Below, in pieces: positions 47,593-50,775 of a stretch of DNA of 50,775 nucleotides (the stretch's first letter is position 1; the number at the start of each line of letters is the position of its first letter). The notes under the pieces are model-generated. The model was not told the DNA's origin. It saw only the letters and a program-made list of their open reading frames with translations, and made no database searches. Source of the DNA: JAXMCI01 sp046349435 (GTDB lineage Bacteria; Pseudomonadota; Alphaproteobacteria; Dongiales; Dongiaceae). The position numbers and the translations under genes were made by a program. The stretch is from positions 1 to 50,775 of the forward strand of contig JAXMCI010000050.1 of NCBI GenBank assembly GCA_046349435.1, written 5' to 3'.

Positions 47593-47769
47593 CTAAGCCG
47601 CCCCGGAGTCGCCTCCGGAGGTCGGCTCCTTGTCCTCCGCTGGTTTGTCGTCCGCTGATTTGCGCTTCGCTGCCTCCTCGACGCGACGCTGCAGCTTTTC
47701 CTGCTTCTTCTGTTCCTTGGACCGGGAGCGGGCAACGCGCTGCTGCGAGTAGTTGGGCTTGAAAGGCAA
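47593..47769 (-). CDS. Small basic protein of 58 residues
   Basis: A 58-residue protein with a TTG start behind a perfect AAGGAGG (6-base gap). It reads MPFKPNYSQQRVARSRS at the N-terminus, followed by KEQKKQEKLQRRVEEAAKR and an acidic/glycine tail (EDKEPTSGGDSGAA). I recognise the pattern from short conserved alphaproteobacterial hypotheticals beginning with FKPNY and a QQR motif; function is unknown. The highly charged helix would suit nucleic-acid or ribosome binding. It lies downstream of the cold-shock gene on the same strand. Confidence 0.8.
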   Translation of the reverse strand: MPFKPNYSQQRVARSRSKEQKKQEKLQRRVEEAAKRKSADDKPAEDKEPTSGGDSGAA

Positions 47770-47826
47770 CGCGAGCCTCCTTCTTCGAGTCGCAGAAAAA
47801 CGACGCGGCCGGAATCGGTGGGCGCA

Positions 47827-47847
47827 GCCGTCAGCCTTCCTGACGGC
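47827..47847 (-). terminator. Hairpin downstream of the cold-shock gene
   Basis: GCCGTCAG (47827-47834) and CTGACGGC (47840-47847) pair exactly around CCTTC, 28 bp beyond the cold-shock stop on the minus strand. No T-run follows directly, so it may be a weak terminator or an RNA 3'-end stabiliser before the small basic gene. Confidence 0.5.
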
Positions 47848-47874
47848 CCCGCGACCAGACCGCGATAGTGACCT

Positions 47875-48084
47875 CTAGACTGCCTTCAGGTTTTCCGCCG
47901 AGGTCTTCCCGCGCTTGGGGTCGCGCTGCTCCTCGTAGGAGATCTTCTGACCCTCATTCAAGCCGGTGAGGCCGGCGCGCTGCACGGCCGAGATATGGAC
48001 GAAGACATCGGCTCCGCCGTTATCCGGCTGAATGAAACCGAAGCCCTTGGTGCTGTTGAACCACTTCACGGTGCCGACGGCCAT
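47875..48084 (-). CDS. cspA: Cold-shock domain protein
   Basis: A 69-residue CSD protein with RNP1 KGFGFIQ and RNP2 VFVHISAV, the nucleic-acid binding motifs. The start MAVGTVKWFNSTKG is typical. It acts as an RNA chaperone in the cytoplasm; whether cold-induced is unknown. GGAG lies 7 bp before the ATG. A 7-bp hairpin (GGGCGGC-GACAC-GCCGCCC, 48102-48120) sits in the leader just upstream and could influence translation. Confidence 0.93.
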   Translation of the reverse strand: MAVGTVKWFNSTKGFGFIQPDNGGADVFVHISAVQRAGLTGLNEGQKISYEEQRDPKRGKTSAENLKAV

Positions 48085-48421
48085 ATTTATGCTCCATAAC
48101 CGGGCGGCGACACGCCGCCCATCGATGCAGGCAGACCTATGTCACTCAACGGGCGCTTGGTCCAGTCCTGACTGCAAGGCAACTCGCGATCCGGCCCCAA
48201 TCGGGCGCGACGGATGGTGGGGGCGGGTCCCCGTCTCACCCGCTCCGGGCGCTTGTCAGACTTGGCCTCCGGCCGCCGAAACGCCCTCGGATCTCCAAAA
48301 AATCACCAGGCTTGGCGCCGGCGCCGCCTTCCCGGTCGCGGCACCGTCGCGAGCCGGCTTTACGCATCGCCCGCTTGATGCCAGAAGTGCCGCTGGTCAC
48401 GCCACCAGGGGACACCAGGCC
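48085..48421. other. Divergent intergenic region
   Basis: The 337 bp between the cold-shock gene and the first dehydrogenase gene hold the cold-shock leader with its GGGCGGC/GCCGCCC hairpin (48102-48120). The reading frame of the dehydrogenase stays open through much of it, but has no family resemblance or ribosome site. I see no further gene or strong promoter. Confidence 0.5.
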
Positions 48422-49426
48422 ATGGCAAAGCGGTCGACAGCCGGCCGGCTGCGCATCCATGTCGAGAACGACCCGCACCATTCCGAGGTCTATCACATCA
48501 CGCCGGCATTGCTCGGCCGGCGGGTGAGGCGAAGCCCCGGTCTGGCCGGCCGCATCGCCGTCACCTACGGCCAGGACAAGGGCCGCCTGGACGCCGCGCT
48601 GGCCGAGGCCGAGGTCCTGGTCGTCGTCGGCAGCCTCGACGGCACCGGCCTGGCCGAGCGTGCGCCGCGGCTGCGCTGGATCCAGTCGACCAGCGCCGGG
48701 GTCGAGAAGCTGGCGCCGACCCTCCCGGACGGCGTCGTGCTGACCAATGCCAGCGGGGTCCACGGCCCCAAGGGCGGCGAGTACGCGATGACCGCGCTGC
48801 TCATGCTCAATCACCGGGTGCCGCATTTCGCGACCGCGCAGCGGGCCAGGCGCTGGGACCAGGCCTTCACGACGCCGATCGCCGGCAAGACGGTGCTGAT
48901 CCTGGGCGTCGGCGCGATGGGCTCGGCGGCGGCGCGCCTCGCCCGCCGCTTCGGGCTCCGGATCCTCGGCGTCAGCCGGTCGGGCAAGGCCCATCCCCTG
49001 GTCGACCGGATGTACAAGCCGTCCGCGCTGCGGCGGGCGCTGCCCCAGGCCGACTTCGTGCTGGTCACCCTGCCGCTGACCGCCGAGACGCGCGGGCTCC
49101 TCGGCCGGGCCGAGCTCGACCTGCTGCCGCGCCACGCCGGCATCGTCAATCTCGGGCGGGGCGCGGTGATCGACAACGATGCCCTGGCCGACAAGCTGCG
49201 CCGCGGCGAGCTGTCGGGCGCCGTCCTCGACGTCTTTCCCCAGGAGCCGCTGCCCGCCTCCTCGCCGCTCTGGACGGTGCCCAACCTGATCATCAGCCCG
49301 CACTGCGCGGTCGACGATTCGGCCAGCTACGCCGAGCGCGCGCTCGAGATCTTCATCGGCAATGTGGAGCGCTACCTGGCGGGCCGCCGGCTGGTCAACG
49401 TCGTCGACAAGGCGCTGGGCTACTGA
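48422..49426 (+). CDS. D-isomer-specific 2-hydroxyacid dehydrogenase
   Basis: A 334-residue NAD(P)-dependent enzyme. The cofactor domain has VLILGVGAMGSAAARLARRFG and the catalytic residues are expected in NLGRGAVIDNDAL (Arg), VFPQEPLPASSPLW (Glu) and ISPHCAVD (His). Its substrate domain begins RLRIHVENDPHHSEVYHITPAL. Members reduce 2-keto acids or oxidise D-2-hydroxy acids. The gene lies 28 bp before a paralogue, which suggests a pair acting on related acids or forming a heteromer. Confidence 0.85.
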   Translation: MAKRSTAGRLRIHVENDPHHSEVYHITPALLGRRVRRSPGLAGRIAVTYGQDKGRLDAALAEAEVLVVVGSLDGTGLAERAPRLRWIQSTSAGVEKLAPTLPDGVVLTNASGVHGPKGGEYAMTALLMLNHRVPHFATAQRARRWDQAFTTPIAGKTVLILGVGAMGSAAARLARRFGLRILGVSRSGKAHPLVDRMYKPSALRRALPQADFVLVTLPLTAETRGLLGRAELDLLPRHAGIVNLGRGAVIDNDALADKLRRGELSGAVLDVFPQEPLPASSPLWTVPNLIISPHCAVDDSASYAERALEIFIGNVERYLAGRRLVNVVDKALGY

Positions 49427-49454
49427 GCCTCGTGACGCGGCGGCCTCCCGAGAC

Positions 49455-50423
49455 ATGATCCCGCACAAGGACAAGCTGACGATCTGCTTCGCCCATGTGG
49501 CCTACCAGATGCGGGCACGGTTCGAGCGGCGCGGGACCGGGATCGCGAGCGTCCAGGCCTGGAATCGCGAGGAGCTCGAGCGGTGCATCGGCACGGCCGA
49601 CGTGCTGGTGATCTCCGGGCTCTGGCGGAACGAGCTGCTCGATTCGGCCGGGAGGCTCCGCTTCGTCCAGTCGATCGGCGCCGGCACCGACCAGTTCTCG
49701 CGGGAGAGCCTGTCGCGCGCCGGCGTCCGGCTGGCGAGCGCGCGCGGCGTCAATGCCCGCGCGGTGTCGGAGCATGCGATGGCGCTCATGCTGGCGCTGG
49801 CCCGGCGGCTCCCCGAAGCCCGGGACAACCAGTCGAAGCGGCTCTGGCGCGGCATGATCGGCGACCTGTCGGCCAGGGAGGACGAGCTCGGCGGCAAGAC
49901 GCTGCTGGTGGTCGGCGTCGGCGCCATCGGCGGCCGCCTGGCGAGGCTGGCCAAGGCCTTCGACATGCATGTGATCGCGGTCCGCCGCGATCCTGCCGCC
50001 GGACCCAATGGGGCCGATGCGGTCCATGGCCTGGGCGAGATGCCGCGCCTGCTGCCGGAGGCGGACTTCGTCGCGCTTGCCTGCCCGCTCACCCAGGAAA
50101 CGGAGAATCTCATCGATGCGGACGCGCTCGGCCGCATGAAGGGATCGGCATTCCTGGTCAATGTCGCGCGCGGCCGCTGCGTCGACGAGGCGGCGCTGTG
50201 CCGGGCGTTGTCGGCCGGTGCCCTTGCGGGGGCGGCAATCGACGTCACGGTCGAGGAGCCGCTCCCCCCGACATCGCCGCTCTGGATGATGCCGAACGTC
50301 CTGATCACGCCCCATACCGCGGGCGAGACGCGGCGCTACGAGGACAATGTCCTGGACATCCTCGAGGAGAATCTCGGGCGACTGTGGCGCGGCGAGGGCA
50401 GCCTGCTCAATCAGGTCGTGTGA
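49455..50423 (+). CDS. D-isomer-specific 2-hydroxyacid dehydrogenase (second)
   Basis: A 322-residue paralogue: LTICFAHVAYQMRARFE at the start, RLRFVQSIGAGTDQF, cofactor motif LLVVGVGAIGGRLARLAKAFD, then NVARGRCVDEAALC (Arg), VTVEEPLPPTSPLW (Glu) and LITPHTAGETRRYED (His). The catalytic triad is therefore intact. The ATG at 49455 has no strong ribosome site, and the frame upstream shadows the previous gene's end. Probably cotranscribed with the first dehydrogenase. Substrate unknown. Confidence 0.85.
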   Translation: MIPHKDKLTICFAHVAYQMRARFERRGTGIASVQAWNREELERCIGTADVLVISGLWRNELLDSAGRLRFVQSIGAGTDQFSRESLSRAGVRLASARGVNARAVSEHAMALMLALARRLPEARDNQSKRLWRGMIGDLSAREDELGGKTLLVVGVGAIGGRLARLAKAFDMHVIAVRRDPAAGPNGADAVHGLGEMPRLLPEADFVALACPLTQETENLIDADALGRMKGSAFLVNVARGRCVDEAALCRALSAGALAGAAIDVTVEEPLPPTSPLWMMPNVLITPHTAGETRRYEDNVLDILEENLGRLWRGEGSLLNQVV

Positions 50424-50509
50424 GCGAAGCGAACTGCCTCCAACAGCGGGCGGCAGCGCAGTAGGCTCGTGCCGGCAACGGGACCGGGCGCGAGGAGGAG
50501 ACGGGCGAC

Positions 50510-50775
50510 ATGGCTGGCAAGCACCGCAGGGATCGCTTCGGCAACTGGCGCATCGACGTCGAGCAGTCCCTTCTCGTGCACGAGAAGTCCGGCCACAAGG
50601 TCGACCTGCTCGAGCTCAACCGCCCGGCCCAGATGCTGAACTGCATCTTCCAGGTCAACGCCCAGAGCTGGGCCACCGAAGCCGACCTCGGCGCCCTGGT
50701 GCAGGCGCTGGGCTACGTGTTCGATCCGCGATCGACGATGTGCTCCGGTGGCCAGGATCAGCGGTTCAGCGCCCG
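50510..50775 (+). CDS. Unrecognised protein, 3' end beyond window
   Basis: The first 88 residues of a gene cut off by the window end. A strong GAGGAGGAG lies upstream of the ATG. The visible part is MAGKHRRDRFGNWRIDVEQ followed by HEKSGHKVDLLELNRPAQML, FQVNAQSWATEADLGALVQAL and a Cys-containing STMCSGGQDQ. I see no signal peptide or membrane segment and do not recognise a family. Confidence 0.65.
   Translation, partial: MAGKHRRDRFGNWRIDVEQSLLVHEKSGHKVDLLELNRPAQMLNCIFQVNAQSWATEADLGALVQALGYVFDPRSTMCSGGQDQRFSA

Overview
The window is very GC-rich DNA with dense gene packing. It has several frequent ATGA/GTGA start-stop overlaps, an argD-argF-hslO operon, apaG next to folE, and many palindromic intergenic repeats. 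This points to a free-living alphaproteobacterium, most likely a rhodospirillalean or rhizobia-like lineage; the genus cannot be read from the sequence alone. I see no rRNA, CRISPR array, phage or complete transposon.

Layout. 0.1-2.6 kb (minus): DUF1289 protein, DMT exporter and a GabT-type aminotransferase. 2.75-7.75 kb: a membrane/2Fe-2S/class III nucleotide cyclase, a TPR protein and a large MscS channel. 7.76-13.3 kb: a small catabolic locus (FCD regulator, fumarylacetoacetase-family hydrolase, NmrA-like protein, extradiol-type VOC dioxygenase, and a sugar-phosphate-isomerase-like protein fused to a RecX-like domain). Two copies of a putative operator sit in this locus, and a divergent VOC gene lies beside it. 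13.4-15.8 kb: two paralogous ABC-2 permeases and PPK2. 15.8-23.6 kb: housekeeping genes (argD-argF-hslO with a readable promoter, a lipoprotein, PAP2, apaG-folE-methyltransferase, and an OmpA-like lipoprotein with promoter and terminator). 23.8-28.6 kb: a YnjBCD-like ABC importer, msrB and a small exported protein.

The most interesting part is 28.6-47.3 kb, which I read as a vitamin B6 catabolic locus. Four enzymes closely resemble the characterised Mesorhizobium loti enzymes as I remember them: pyridoxine 4-oxidase (GMC), pyridoxamine-pyruvate aminotransferase, pyridoxal 4-dehydrogenase (SDR) and 4-pyridoxolactonase. A fifth resembles 5-formyl-3-hydroxy-2-methylpyridine-4-carboxylate dehydrogenase. 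The lactonase gene ends an operon encoding a complete BMP-type ABC importer, which makes that importer a candidate B6 transporter. I do not find the M. loti 4-pyridoxate dehydrogenase, dicarboxylate decarboxylase, flavin ring-opening oxygenase or amide hydrolase here. The same directon instead carries a gentisate/salicylate-dioxygenase-type bicupin, a GST, a RidA and a beta-propeller protein, and two flavin oxidases (berberine-type and a second GMC) lie in or beside it. These could form an alternative lower pathway in which the ring of 3-hydroxy-2-methylpyridine-4,5-dicarboxylate is cut directly by the bicupin, as salicylate is cut by salicylate 1,2-dioxygenase. A GntR/FCD regulator lies beside a perfect CGAACCAAT palindrome. 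A 13-bp identical half occurs in the promoter region between the oxidase and the aminotransferase genes 14 kb away, and related sites precede the second GMC gene, which suggests one regulon.

47.3-50.8 kb: tRNA-Gly(CCC), a 58-aa basic protein, a cold-shock protein, two tandem D-2-hydroxyacid dehydrogenases and the start of an unrecognised gene cut by the window end. Functional calls come from reading motifs and remembered family sequences; no database search was run.
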